Assembly: GCF_019655435.1 (NCBI RefSeq)
Contig: NZ_BPFH01000002.1
Location: 434,001 to 498,000 of the forward strand
Source: Jannaschia pagri
GTDB lineage: Bacteria > Pseudomonadota > Alphaproteobacteria > Rhodobacterales > Rhodobacteraceae
Direction: 5' to 3'
DNA: 64,000 nucleotides
The notes beneath the pieces are model-generated. The model had not been told where the DNA came from, did not search any database, and worked only from the letters and a program-made list of their open reading frames with translations. Below are positions 54,879 to 63,470 of this stretch, piece after piece (position 1 is the first letter of the stretch; every line of letters starts with the position of its first letter). Position numbers and translations under genes: made by a program.

Positions 54879-57214
54879 CACTGCCCATTGAAGACGTCCT
54901 GCCAGAGTTGCGCGCGGCCCTGGCCTCCCAGGGTGTGGCCGTTCTGCAGGCACCGCCGGGCGCCGGGAAGACCACGCGGGTGCCCTTGGCCCTGCTGTCC
55001 GACATTGACGGCAAGATCATCCTGTTGGAGCCGCGCCGCCTGGCCACCCGCGCCGCCGCCATGCGCATGGCCGAAACCCTGGGTGAACCGGTCGGCCAAA
55101 CCGTCGGGTTTCGCATGCGCGGCGCCTCGGAGGTGTCCCGTGCCACGCGGATCGAGGTTGTGACCGAAGGCATCTTGACCCGCATGGTGCAAGACGACCC
55201 GGAGCTGCCCGGTGTGGGGGCGGTGATCTTTGACGAATTCCATGAACGATCCCTGAACGCAGACCTCGGCTTGGCCCTGACCTGGGAGGCCCGGCAGGCC
55301 CTACGCCCAGATTTGCGGGTGCTGGTCATGTCGGCGACCTTGGACGCGGAGCCAGTGGCCAACCTGTTGGACGCGCCAGTGGTGACAAGCGCGGGCCGGG
55401 CCTATCCGGTGGAGCGGAAATGGCGCGACCGCCCCCCTCCGGAGGGTCAGCGGTTCGAGGCGCAGGTGGCCGGATTGGTCCGGACCGCGTTGGAGGATCA
55501 GGGCGGCGATGTATTGGCCTTCCTGCCCGGCGAGGGCGAAATCCACAGGTGCTTGCCCTTGCTGGACGGCTGCGGGGCGGAGGTCCGACCGCTTTATGGC
55601 GCCATGCCCTTTGCTGAGCAGCGACGCGCCATTGAACCGGGGTCCGGGCGCCGGGTCGTGCTGGCCACCTCCATCGCCGAGACCTCGCTCACCATCGAAG
55701 GGATCCGGGCCGTCGTCGACGGTGGCCTCGCCCGGCGGGCGCGCTTCGACCCAACCTCTGGGATGTCGCGCCTGGTCACCGAACGGGTGACCCGGGCCGA
55801 GGCTACGCAACGGGCCGGGCGCGCGGGCCGGGTGGCCGCCGGCGTGGCCTATGCCAATTGGACCCGCGGCCAGGAGGGCGGGATGCACGCCTTCCCCGAC
55901 CCGGAGATCGCCAGCGCGGATCTATCGGGATTGGCCCTCGAACTGGCGGCCTGGGGGTCCGATGACCTGCCGTTCTTGACCGCGCCGCCAGACGCGACAT
56001 TGGCCGAGGCGCGGGCGTTGTTGACCTCCCTGGGTGCGCTGGACGGGGGGCGCTTGACGGACCATGGGAGGGCCTTGGCACGGCTGCCGTTGCATCCGCG
56101 GTTAGGGCATATGGTTCTGTGCGGGGGGCGCGGCTCGGCGACCCTGGCGGGTCTTCTCGCCGCGCGGCCCACCCCTGGATCGGTCGACCTGTCGGACGCC
56201 CTGCGCACCCCTTCGGCGGAAGCGCGGGCGGAAGCGAAGCGGTTGAGGCGGTACGAAGGCGGGCCGGACCTGTCGAATGCCCAGCGGTTGGCCCTCGCTT
56301 ACCCAGATCGCATCGGGTTGCGCCGCCCGGGCGACGCGCCTCGGTGGCTGCTGTCGGGGGGAAAGGGCGCACGGATGGACAAGGGCGACCCGCTGTCAGG
56401 GGCGCGCTTGATCGTGGCCTGCGACCTGGATGGGGACCGGACGGAGGCGCGGGTGCGGCGGGCCCTGCCCATCAGCGAGGCGGAGGTGCGCGCGGTTCAT
56501 GGCGCGCGGATCGCTTGGGTCGAGGTCTGCACCTGGTCGGAGCGACACAGGCGGGTGGAGACCCGTCGGCAAGAGCGTCTGGGTGCCATCGCTTTGGACG
56601 ACCGGGCCTGGCCCGAGGCCCCCGCCGATGCCGTGGCGCTGGCGGCCCTGGACGGGGTTCGAGCCCTGGGAATTGGCTGCCTAGACTGGACGAAACGCGC
56701 GCGACTGCTTCGGATGCGGATCGCGGCAGCGGGGCTGCGCGATGTCTCGGACGCGGGCCTGGAGCGCACGGCGCAGGCGTGGTTGCTGCCCTTTCTCCCT
56801 GGGGTTCGGGATGCGGCAAGCCTCGGGCGCCTCGACCCAACCGAGGCGTTGCTCGCTTGGCTCGGGTGGGAAGATGGGCAACGTTTGGATCGGCTGGCAC
56901 CACCCCACTATGTCACGCCGCTTGGCCGGAAGGTGCCCATCGACTATGGCCATGAGACGCCCACCATTTCCCTACGCTTGCAGGAGATCCTAGGCGAAAC
57001 ACAGCACCCGATGGTTGGCGAAACACCCCTACGGCTCGAGTTATTATCGCCCGCCCAGAGACCCGTTGCGATCACGCAGGACTTGCCCGGCTTTTGGGCG
57101 GGGTCCTACGGCGAGGTGCGGCGCGATATGCGGGCGCAATATCCGCGGCACCCTTGGCCGGAGGACCCGACGACAGCAGCGCCGACAGTGCGGGCGAAAC
57201 CTCGTGGGACGTGA
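54875..57214 (+). CDS. hrpB: ATP-dependent helicase HrpB
   Basis: The product has 779 residues. The DExH core shows APPGAGKTTRVP (Walker A), DEFHERSLNADLGL (motif II) and SATLD (motif III), and the second RecA domain shows SIAETSLTIEGIRAV and QRAGRAGR. The C-terminal part is the HrpB-specific region ending in WPEDPT. HrpB is a DEAH-type RNA helicase with an unclear role. It is translationally coupled to the DUF3108 gene. Confidence 0.95.
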   Translation: MTLPIEDVLPELRAALASQGVAVLQAPPGAGKTTRVPLALLSDIDGKIILLEPRRLATRAAAMRMAETLGEPVGQTVGFRMRGASEVSRATRIEVVTEGILTRMVQDDPELPGVGAVIFDEFHERSLNADLGLALTWEARQALRPDLRVLVMSATLDAEPVANLLDAPVVTSAGRAYPVERKWRDRPPPEGQRFEAQVAGLVRTALEDQGGDVLAFLPGEGEIHRCLPLLDGCGAEVRPLYGAMPFAEQRRAIEPGSGRRVVLATSIAETSLTIEGIRAVVDGGLARRARFDPTSGMSRLVTERVTRAEATQRAGRAGRVAAGVAYANWTRGQEGGMHAFPDPEIASADLSGLALELAAWGSDDLPFLTAPPDATLAEARALLTSLGALDGGRLTDHGRALARLPLHPRLGHMVLCGGRGSATLAGLLAARPTPGSVDLSDALRTPSAEARAEAKRLRRYEGGPDLSNAQRLALAYPDRIGLRRPGDAPRWLLSGGKGARMDKGDPLSGARLIVACDLDGDRTEARVRRALPISEAEVRAVHGARIAWVEVCTWSERHRRVETRRQERLGAIALDDRAWPEAPADAVALAALDGVRALGIGCLDWTKRARLLRMRIAAAGLRDVSDAGLERTAQAWLLPFLPGVRDAASLGRLDPTEALLAWLGWEDGQRLDRLAPPHYVTPLGRKVPIDYGHETPTISLRLQEILGETQHPMVGETPLRLELLSPAQRPVAITQDLPGFWAGSYGEVRRDMRAQYPRHPWPEDPTTAAPTVRAKPRGT

Positions 57215-57603
57215 CCTACGCGGTGTTCGGGTTCGGGTGATTTGGGATGTATTTGGTCCGAGTCGAATGTCGCTCTCCTCGGAAGAAACGGGGATTGGCG
57301 GCCATGTGGTGAGAGGTACCATGGGCTCAGGGTGAGAGCTGCGGTTGCCCCATCTCTGGACGCGGATCGGGGCGGTGCTCTGGCTCTGCACCTTGCTGGG
57401 GTGAACCACGGCGCATGTGATCCGGCACCAGTCTGAGGTCGCCACCGCGCAATGCATCCTCTGGATCGACCGGCAAGCCGAAGTTGGGGTCGGCCTACGG
57501 AGGAGCCGCGTCGCTGTCACTCGTGGGAAGACGGCACCACGGGCTTCTCGGAGGGCCAACCCGGAGCAAAGGAAATGACAGCCCGAGCCATCGCGTTTGG
57601 ACC
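57215..57603. other. ORF-poor intergenic region between convergent genes
   Basis: These 389 bases lie between hrpB and the alpha/beta hydrolase, which converge. No coherent reading frame is seen. One forward frame gives a hydrophobic string (IGAVLWLCTLLG) broken by stops, which may be a remnant of a membrane-protein gene. No repeat or terminator was recognised. Confidence 0.45.
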
Positions 57604-58416
57604 TTACCCCGCCGATCCCAAAACAGCAGCCATCAGGGATGTGTCCGGTGACCGCAAATCATCAATCACGTTGAAGTGGTGACGCTCAGCCACCTGATGC
57701 ACGGGTATGGACCACGCCTCGCCAAGGGCCTGGGCCTGCCACAGAAAGCTGGGGCGTTCTTCCGCCCCCACATAGACGGCGGCACGTGCCCGCAGCACGG
57801 GCTGAGCCAGCACAGGGCTTTCGCTGTCCGCACTCGCCGCATCCAATCGGAGGTCTTCGTTCATCGTTTGCCGCACCAGCGGGCGTAGATCGGCCACCGG
57901 ACTGATCGGCACACAGGTCGCGATCCGGTCGGTGCAGTTCGGCTTGGCATCCGCCATCAGAAGGCGGGCGACCAAATGGCCCCCGGCACTGTGCCCGGTC
58001 AGATGGATTGACCCCCCAACCCGCGTCGCCGCAGCCTCCACGGCGCTACGCACATGGCGCGTGATCTCTGCAATTCGGACCGTCGGAGCAAGGGGATAGC
58101 CGACAACGGCGACAGCAAGACCAGCCGCCAAGCCCCCTGCCGCGAAGTGGGACCAGTCTGACTTGCCAAAGCGACGCCAGTAGCCCCCATGAACAAATAC
58201 CATCAGCCCTTGGGGGGGCACGGCGGGGTGGAACAGATCAAATGCCGCGCCAGACCCCTCCGCATAAGGGACGTCAAGTTTCCCAGGCACCGCCGCCCGG
58301 AACGCTGCGGCATCCGAAGCCCAACGGGGCGGAAAGCTGGCTGCGTCCGGAATGTAGTCCGCATTGGCGTAGGCGTCGTCCAGAGCGCCTCGATCCATGT
58401 TCTGCCACCCGTCCAT
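57604..58416 (-). CDS. alpha/beta hydrolase (kynurenine formamidase/esterase-like)
   Basis: The product has 270 residues. The oxyanion-hole motif HGGYW is in FVHGGYWRRF and the nucleophile motif GHSAGGHL follows; the catalytic His is likely in RHHFNVID. This HGGxW arrangement is typical for arylformamidase-like and carboxylesterase-like hydrolases. A tryptophan degradation gene is not nearby, so the substrate is open. An in-frame TTG 11 codons earlier could start the gene, but the ATG was used. Confidence 0.86.
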   Translation of the reverse strand: MDGWQNMDRGALDDAYANADYIPDAASFPPRWASDAAAFRAAVPGKLDVPYAEGSGAAFDLFHPAVPPQGLMVFVHGGYWRRFGKSDWSHFAAGGLAAGLAVAVVGYPLAPTVRIAEITRHVRSAVEAAATRVGGSIHLTGHSAGGHLVARLLMADAKPNCTDRIATCVPISPVADLRPLVRQTMNEDLRLDAASADSESPVLAQPVLRARAAVYVGAEERPSFLWQAQALGEAWSIPVHQVAERHHFNVIDDLRSPDTSLMAAVLGSAG

Positions 58417-58440
58417 GCCGTCCCCCGCTTGTGCAGCCTG

Positions 58441-58474
58441 AAACGACAAAGGGCGCCCCGGAGGAGCGCCCTGT
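58441..58474 (-). terminator. intrinsic terminator of the atp F0 operon
   Basis: On the reverse strand a 7-bp stem AGGGCGC / GCGCCCT with a 9-nt loop is followed by TTTGTCGTTT, about 22 nt after the atpF stop. Confidence 0.7.
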
Positions 58475-58495
58475 CAACCGCATGCGGTGTGTTCG

Positions 58496-59047
58496 TCAGT
58501 GAAGCTTCGTCTCGACCGTGCCAATGGCATCGTCGATCAGCTTGTTGGCGTCGGTTGCAGACATCTGCTTGGCCACAACCTCGGCCGCTACGGCAGATGC
58601 CACCGCAATGGCCTGGTCGCGGACGTCGCGGACTGCGGCGGCGCGGGCGCTGTCGATTTGGTCCGTTGCTGCGGCCAAACGACGGGCCACGCTGTCTTCT
58701 AGGTCAGCACGGGCTTGGACGTTCGCAGCTTCGGCCTCGGCCTTGGCGGCGGCGACGATCTCGGCGGCCTGGTCGCGGGCTTCGCGGGTCTTCCGCTCAT
58801 AGGAGGCGAGCAGGGTCTGGGCCTCCTCCCGCAGGGCGCGGGCTTCGTCCAGATCGTTGCGGATGCCTTCGGCGCGGTCGTCCAACATCTTGCTGAGCAT
58901 CCCCGGCACCTTGAGGTACAGCAGGATCCCGATGAACAGCAGGAAGGCGACGGTGACGATGAAGTCGGTGTTCGCCAAGCTGAAGAACGGACCGGAGGCG
59001 GCCAACGCGGGGGTGCCGATCAGCATAAGTGGCAGAGCGTAACGCAT
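58496..59047 (-). CDS. atpF: F0F1 ATP synthase subunit b
   Basis: The product has 183 residues. An N-terminal signal-like hydrophobic stretch is followed by the single membrane anchor (about 27-46, DFIVTVAFLLFIGILLYLKV). A long, charged coiled coil (about 55-170) forms the peripheral stalk with b'. It is last gene of the F0 operon, 3 nt after b', and is followed by a terminator. Confidence 0.97.
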   Translation of the reverse strand: MRYALPLMLIGTPALAASGPFFSLANTDFIVTVAFLLFIGILLYLKVPGMLSKMLDDRAEGIRNDLDEARALREEAQTLLASYERKTREARDQAAEIVAAAKAEAEAANVQARADLEDSVARRLAAATDQIDSARAAAVRDVRDQAIAVASAVAAEVVAKQMSATDANKLIDDAIGTVETKLH

Positions 59048-59050
59048 GGA

Positions 59051-59599
59051 TCAGTTCCCCTTCACGCGGGTGTCAACAGCGGCGTCGATCGCGGCTTGGT
59101 CCGGCGTCCCGCCGACGGCGGTGACGATATCGGCGGCGATGTCGCGGGCCACCTGGGCCACGCTGGTCGCGGCATTGGCCTGGATCTCTGCGATCTGGGC
59201 TTCGCTTTCGGCGGTCTTGGCGGCGATCTCTTCGTCGGCCTTGGCAATGGCGGCATCCAGGTCCGCCTTGATCGCGGCGCGAGTCTCGCCCGAGATGCGC
59301 TGCGCTTCGGCGCGGGCCTCTGCCAGTGCCTGGTTATAGGCCGTCTCGGCCTCAGCGGCCTGACGGTTCAGGTCCTCGGCGGCTGCGAGATCGTTGGATA
59401 TGGTGCCGCTTCGTTCGGCCAGAACGGCCCCGATGCGCGGCAGGGCGACCTTGGTCAGGACCAGGTAGATCACGGCCAGAGTCACCAGCAGCCAGAAGAT
59501 CTGGTTCAGAAACCAGTCACCGCAAAGCTGCGGCATTCCAACTGCATGCCCGAGTTCGTTGACACAGGCGCTAGCGGTTTCGGTCACGACATCTGCCAT
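59051..59599 (-). CDS. atpF': F0F1 ATP synthase subunit b'
   Basis: The product has 182 residues: a short periplasmic N-terminus, a membrane anchor (about 31-50, [19 protein letters not shown]) and a long coiled coil rich in Ala, Glu and Arg. A separate b' subunit is typical of photosynthetic and related alphaproteobacteria. It lies between atpE and atpF. Confidence 0.96.
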   Translation of the reverse strand: MADVVTETASACVNELGHAVGMPQLCGDWFLNQIFWLLVTLAVIYLVLTKVALPRIGAVLAERSGTISNDLAAAEDLNRQAAEAETAYNQALAEARAEAQRISGETRAAIKADLDAAIAKADEEIAAKTAESEAQIAEIQANAATSVAQVARDIAADIVTAVGGTPDQAAIDAAVDTRVKGN

Positions 59600-59694
59600 G
59601 GAGTCCCTCGGTCTTGTGCGGCGAAAGGCGCCGCGGTCTCACAGGGTGGAAGGCACTGGGCCTTCCACCGCGCGTAAGGATCGTCGTGTTCGCC

Positions 59695-59931
59695 TTAGAC
59701 GGCGAACATCAGCAGCAGAGCCACCAGGAACGAGAAGATGCCCAGGGCTTCGGCGAAGGCGATGCCGATGAACAGGGTCGCCGTCTGGCCGCCAGCGGCG
59801 GAGGGGTTGCGCAGGGCGCCAGCCAGGAAGTTGCCAGCCACGTTGCCCACGCCGACGGCCGCCAGGCCGGAACCGAGAGCCGCGATGCCAGCGCCGATGA
59901 ACTGGCCCAATTCGCCGATGTTACCTTCCAT
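59695..59931 (-). CDS. atpE: F0F1 ATP synthase subunit c
   Basis: The product has 78 residues: a hairpin of two membrane helices around the polar loop RNPSAAGG. The ion-binding carboxylate is Glu61 in AFAEALG. The following Ala62 instead of Ser/Thr, and no Gln at the usual sodium-ligand position, indicate protons. c-rings of this subunit form the rotor. Confidence 0.98.
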   Translation of the reverse strand: MEGNIGELGQFIGAGIAALGSGLAAVGVGNVAGNFLAGALRNPSAAGGQTATLFIGIAFAEALGIFSFLVALLLMFAV

Positions 59932-60018
59932 GGGATATCTCCTTACGATTGGAAGTTGGTCGTTTGATGCGGGGCCGTCAGGTGGCCCCTACAAGACGCG
60001 TGCCGGATCTGGCTTGCG

Positions 60019-60774
60019 TCAGTGATGGGGGTGCAGCGCGTCCTTGAGGTAGACACAGGTGAGGATCGCGAAGACGTAGGCCTGAATGCCCGCCACCAGC
60101 AGCTCCAGCGCGTAGATCGCGACCATGGCGCCGATGGTGAAGGGGGCGACCAGCGTCACGGCGGCAAAGCCCGCGAACACCTTCATAACGGCGTGGCCCG
60201 CGGTGATCGCACCGGCCAAACGCACGGAGTGGCTGACGGGACGGACGAAGTACGAGATGACTTCGATCACGGCCAGGATGGGGCGCAGGATCAGGGGGGC
60301 GGATGATACCCAGAAGAGCGACAGGAAGCTCGCACCGTTCTTGACGAAGCCGATGATGGTGACCGCGAAGAACACACCGAAGCCCATGACCGCCGTGACG
60401 GCGATGTGGCTGGTGGGCGAGAACGACATGGGGATCAGCGCCAGCATGTTCGAGAACAAGATGAACAGGAACAGCGTGAAGATGTACGGGAAGTACTTGA
60501 CCCCATCCTTACCGGTCACGTCCTCGACCATCTTGTAGACGAAGCCATAGGCCAGTTCGGCAATCGACTGGCTGCGCGACGGGATCATGGCGCGGCTACG
60601 CGTGCCCATGACGAACAGCAGGACCACACAGACCGCCGCCAGGGCCATCCAGAAGGTGGCGTTCGTGATCGTCAACATGCCAACGGCGCCACCGGCGTCG
60701 CCGAACAGCGGCTTGACGATGAACTGGTCCATCGGGTGGAAGGAGAGGCCGCCGGTTTCGGAGGGTTCAGCCAT
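60019..60774 (-). CDS. atpB: F0F1 ATP synthase subunit a
   Basis: The product has 251 residues with five to six membrane helices. The essential arginine is in [13 protein letters not shown], and the conserved N-region [16 protein letters not shown] is present. It forms the proton half-channels next to the c-ring. Its start overlaps the atpI stop by 8 nt. Confidence 0.98.
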   Translation of the reverse strand: MAEPSETGGLSFHPMDQFIVKPLFGDAGGAVGMLTITNATFWMALAAVCVVLLFVMGTRSRAMIPSRSQSIAELAYGFVYKMVEDVTGKDGVKYFPYIFTLFLFILFSNMLALIPMSFSPTSHIAVTAVMGFGVFFAVTIIGFVKNGASFLSLFWVSSAPLILRPILAVIEVISYFVRPVSHSVRLAGAITAGHAVMKVFAGFAAVTLVAPFTIGAMVAIYALELLVAGIQAYVFAILTCVYLKDALHPHH

Positions 60775-61126
60775 CTTTGTTCCTCTCTCTCGGCGCGCCA
60801 GCGCCCGGTTCGTTCAGCGCGGCCGCAGCATCGACCTTGCCCTGTGCCTCCTTCGCGGAGGCGATCATCGTTTTCACCCCGGCAGCAAAGCCAAGCAGGG
60901 TAAAGACCAGCATCAGCCAAGGCGCTGTCCCCAGAACGGCGTCGGCCCCGTATCCGATGAGAAAGCCGATCCCGACCCCCGCCACCATCTCGATCACCAT
61001 GCGCCAAGCCAGGGAGGCCTGCGAATACCGATCATCGGGAGATTTATCCTCTGGCTCCGGTCCTTTGGCCGCGGCGATGCGTGCCTCTAGGGCACGGATT
61101 GGGTCGCGGTCAGGATCGTCGGCCAT
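60767..61126 (-). CDS. atpI: AtpZ/AtpI family protein
   Basis: The product has 119 residues: an N-terminal charged segment ([19 protein letters not shown]) and two membrane helices (about 43-63 and 74-91). AtpI-family proteins help assemble the c-ring or supply Mg2+. It is first in the F0 operon and overlaps atpB by 8 nt. A candidate promoter and an inverted repeat lie upstream. Confidence 0.93.
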   Translation of the reverse strand: MADDPDRDPIRALEARIAAAKGPEPEDKSPDDRYSQASLAWRMVIEMVAGVGIGFLIGYGADAVLGTAPWLMLVFTLLGFAAGVKTMIASAKEAQGKVDAAAALNEPGAGAPRERNKDG

Positions 61127-61149
61127 GGAGCCCCCCGAAAGTCGAGCAG

Positions 61150-61178
61150 GGTCTACGAAGTGGGGGCGAAGGTGTCAA
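61150..61178 (-). promoter_or_regulatory. candidate promoter of the atp F0 operon
   Basis: On the reverse strand a perfect TTGACA -35 element is followed after 17 nt by TAGACC as a weak -10. Transcription would begin about 15 nt before the atpI ATG, giving a very short leader. Confidence 0.5.
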
Positions 61179-61183
61179 CGCAG

Positions 61184-61205
61184 GTGCAGCATTTGTATTC
61201 TGCAC
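61184..61205. promoter_or_regulatory. inverted repeat upstream of the atp promoter
   Basis: GTGCAG-N10-CTGCAC is a perfect inverted repeat with an AT-rich centre, 5 nt upstream of the -35 element of the atp promoter and about 125 nt before the divergent ArsR-type gene. Spacing of arms fits a dimeric regulator. Confidence 0.4.
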
Positions 61206-61329
61206 TATATATCAATATCTTGCGGCCTGTTTCCGCTATCATTTTCGCAGATGCGCCCCTGTCCTGAGATTCAACGCATCGGTTGAACGTTCTTGACCCC
61301 GTCCGCCCAGGCGAGGCATCGGACGCGCC

Positions 61330-62016
61330 ATGGCTGACACGCTCGATATCGTTTTCGCTGCCTTGGCGGACCCAACCCGGCGGCGGATCCTGGCCCTCCT
61401 GCTCGAAGACGACATGGCGGTGACGGATGTGGCCAGCGCCTTCGACATCTCGCTGGCCGCAATCTCGAAGCACTTGGGCGCCCTAGACAAGGCGGGCCTC
61501 ATCACCCGCGAAAAGCGGGGCCGTGTCGTCTGGTGCAAGTTGGAGCCGGACGCCCTGCGTGATGCCTCGGTCTGGATGCAGGCCTTTGGCCAATTCGACG
61601 GCCCGGACCTGGATGCCTTGGAGGGGTTGCTCGACGCCTTTGCGACCAACATGGGCGATGGTCTATTGGCGGCGTTGGTCGCGGCGGAAACCGATGTCTG
61701 GCGCGCCCTGCAAACGGGGGATGCCGCCGCTGACGAAGCAGCGCTGCATCCAAGCTTTCTGGGGGTCTACACCGATGGCCCGGCGGATCGCGCTGCCCAC
61801 ACAGGCCAGTTGGCCAACGGGCCGACGATCGCAGAGTTTGCAATCGACCGGGCGCAGGCGATGCCCCTGGCCCCTGCCCTGGCCCTGTTGACTTATCGGG
61901 CGAGGTTCACCCGGATGGGCGGTGATGCGGCTGAAGAGATGTGGGTCTCCTCTCTCTGGCGGGCCGAAGCGGATGGCTGGGTCAATCTGTTCAGCCAGGA
62001 TACCCCTGCCCGCTGA
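61330..62016 (+). CDS. ArsR-family regulator fused to an NTF2-like (SnoaL/DUF4440) domain
   Basis: The product has 228 residues. The N-terminal winged helix (about 1-95) shows LADPTRRRILALLLEDDMAV, here as LADPTRRRILALL, and DISLAAISKHLGALDKAGLI, the ArsR recognition helix. No CxC metal site is seen. The C-terminal part (about 110-225), with ALQTGDAAADEAALHPSFLG, SSLWRAEADGWVNLFSQDTP, is like a SnoaL/DUF4440 cone, which might bind a small molecule. It is divergent from the atp operon and separated by about 200 nt. Confidence 0.83.
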   Translation: MADTLDIVFAALADPTRRRILALLLEDDMAVTDVASAFDISLAAISKHLGALDKAGLITREKRGRVVWCKLEPDALRDASVWMQAFGQFDGPDLDALEGLLDAFATNMGDGLLAALVAAETDVWRALQTGDAAADEAALHPSFLGVYTDGPADRAAHTGQLANGPTIAEFAIDRAQAMPLAPALALLTYRARFTRMGGDAAEEMWVSSLWRAEADGWVNLFSQDTPAR

Positions 62017-62019
62017 TCC

Positions 62020-62775
62020 CTACAGCAGACGCCTTTGCAGGTCGTGGCTGAGCGTCTCCAACGCCTCGCCCTCCTGCTCGGCAAGGCGCATCAGGCCGAA
62101 CTGCACCCGTGCCATGTCTTGGTAATAGCTCGTGTAGATGTAATTCGTCGCCGCGCCTGCGGCCGCGCCGACAATGGGCACGGCCTGGGCTGCCAGTTTC
62201 TGCCCAAGCGGGATCGCCAAGCGGGGCGCGATCTTGGCGATCAACCCTTGGATCGTTCCGCCCGTCAGGGTCAGGCGCATGGTGATGAAGGTGATATCCG
62301 TCCCGTCGTCATCGTCCAGCGGCCCGGCAGCGGCAAACACCCGCAGACAGGCGGCGCGGACCTCGGGCTTGGCTGGGTCGAACCCATGTTCGTCGGCGAT
62401 GCCCTGGATGGCGCGCAGGATCACGGTCGTTGTCACCGGCAATTCCGCCAGGGCGGACGGGAATCCGCCAACGCCACCCGCCGCCCCTGTTCCGATGGTG
62501 ACCGCGCGCGTCAGCCAATCGGAGGTGTCTTTGACCCGGCCCCTGGAATAGGCTGCGGCGTTGAAGGATTGCTCCAACGCGGCCGCCGTCGCCTTGTCGA
62601 GGCCTGCGCGCACAGGGTCCGGCAACATGTCCAGCAGGCTCTCAGCGCGGGTCCCCACCAGGTTCAAAAGCTGCATCCCAGTCCCGGAGGCCGTGCGCAT
62701 TTGCTCGGCCAGGCGGTCCAGTTCAGCCTCCCGATCCAGGGGGGGAAAGACTTGTTCTGTGCGGTGATCTCTCAT
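62020..62775 (-). CDS. EcsC family protein
   Basis: The product has 251 residues of mixed helical type with Gly/Ala-rich hydrophobic stretches (TIGTGAAGGVGGFPSALAELP, shown as GTGAAGGVGG, and VPIVGAAAGAATNYIYTSYY). EcsC proteins are linked to ABC export and protein secretion in Bacillus, but their action is unknown. It overlaps the GNAT gene by 4 nt, so the two are coupled. It converges on the ArsR-type gene. Confidence 0.87.
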   Translation of the reverse strand: MRDHRTEQVFPPLDREAELDRLAEQMRTASGTGMQLLNLVGTRAESLLDMLPDPVRAGLDKATAAALEQSFNAAAYSRGRVKDTSDWLTRAVTIGTGAAGGVGGFPSALAELPVTTTVILRAIQGIADEHGFDPAKPEVRAACLRVFAAAGPLDDDDGTDITFITMRLTLTGGTIQGLIAKIAPRLAIPLGQKLAAQAVPIVGAAAGAATNYIYTSYYQDMARVQFGLMRLAEQEGEALETLSHDLQRRLL

Positions 62776-63278
62776 GAAATTGATGTGGGGACGGGCGATG
62801 GCTCTGGCAAGGCCCGGGTCACTGCGCCCGTCACCCCCGTCCAATCCCACGTGCCCAGGATGCGGTCCGGGTTTGTTGGCGGGGGCATTGCCACATCGGT
62901 CAAACGGTCAAAGCCAAATCGTGCGTAATAGGGGGCATCGCCCACCAACAGGACACGTTCCACCCCCGCCACGGCGGCCCGGTCCAAGCCAGATTGGATC
63001 AGGAAGGCGCCCAGCCCCTCCCCCTGGTGGGTGGGGTGGACGGCAACGGGGCCAAGCAGCATAGCGTCCCAACGTCCGCCCACACGCACGGGCCAAAACC
63101 GGATGGCACCCGCGACTTCGCCCATATCGCCCCGCGCCAAAAGACAAAGGTCCCGCGCGGGCGGCACATCATCGCGTAGCCGATAGGACGACAGCGCTGT
63201 GCGTCCGGGCGCAAAGCAGGTGTCGAACAGAGCTTCGACCAGCCAGCCATCCTCGGGGGTTTCGCGCATCAACTCCAT
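62772..63278 (-). CDS. GNAT family N-acetyltransferase
   Basis: The product has 168 residues. The acetyl-CoA binding motif A is LGPVAVHPTHQGEGLGAFLI (Q-x-x-G-x-G/A region HQGEGLG), and YYARFGFDRL closes the domain. The YhbS-like subgroup is suggested by the VGDAPYYARFGF segment. The substrate is unknown. The start is uncertain: an in-frame ATG lies 22 codons upstream at 63344. The stop overlaps the EcsC start by 4 nt. Confidence 0.88.
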   Translation of the reverse strand: MELMRETPEDGWLVEALFDTCFAPGRTALSSYRLRDDVPPARDLCLLARGDMGEVAGAIRFWPVRVGGRWDAMLLGPVAVHPTHQGEGLGAFLIQSGLDRAAVAGVERVLLVGDAPYYARFGFDRLTDVAMPPPTNPDRILGTWDWTGVTGAVTRALPEPSPVPTSIS

Positions 63279-63470
63279 GGCACTGGTTTTGGCCGACGCG
63301 GGCCGGGGGCACCAGCCCGGGTTTCTATGCGGGGAGCGGGCCATGGCACCCCAGCCGCCAAGGCGCGCGCGTAGGTGGTCGCGCTTGCTTGCGCATCTGC
63401 GATCCGTCGGGCGGGGTTTTCGTGTCGCGCGGCATTGCCTAGGGATGGGGCAGGAAACACGAGGTCCCCC

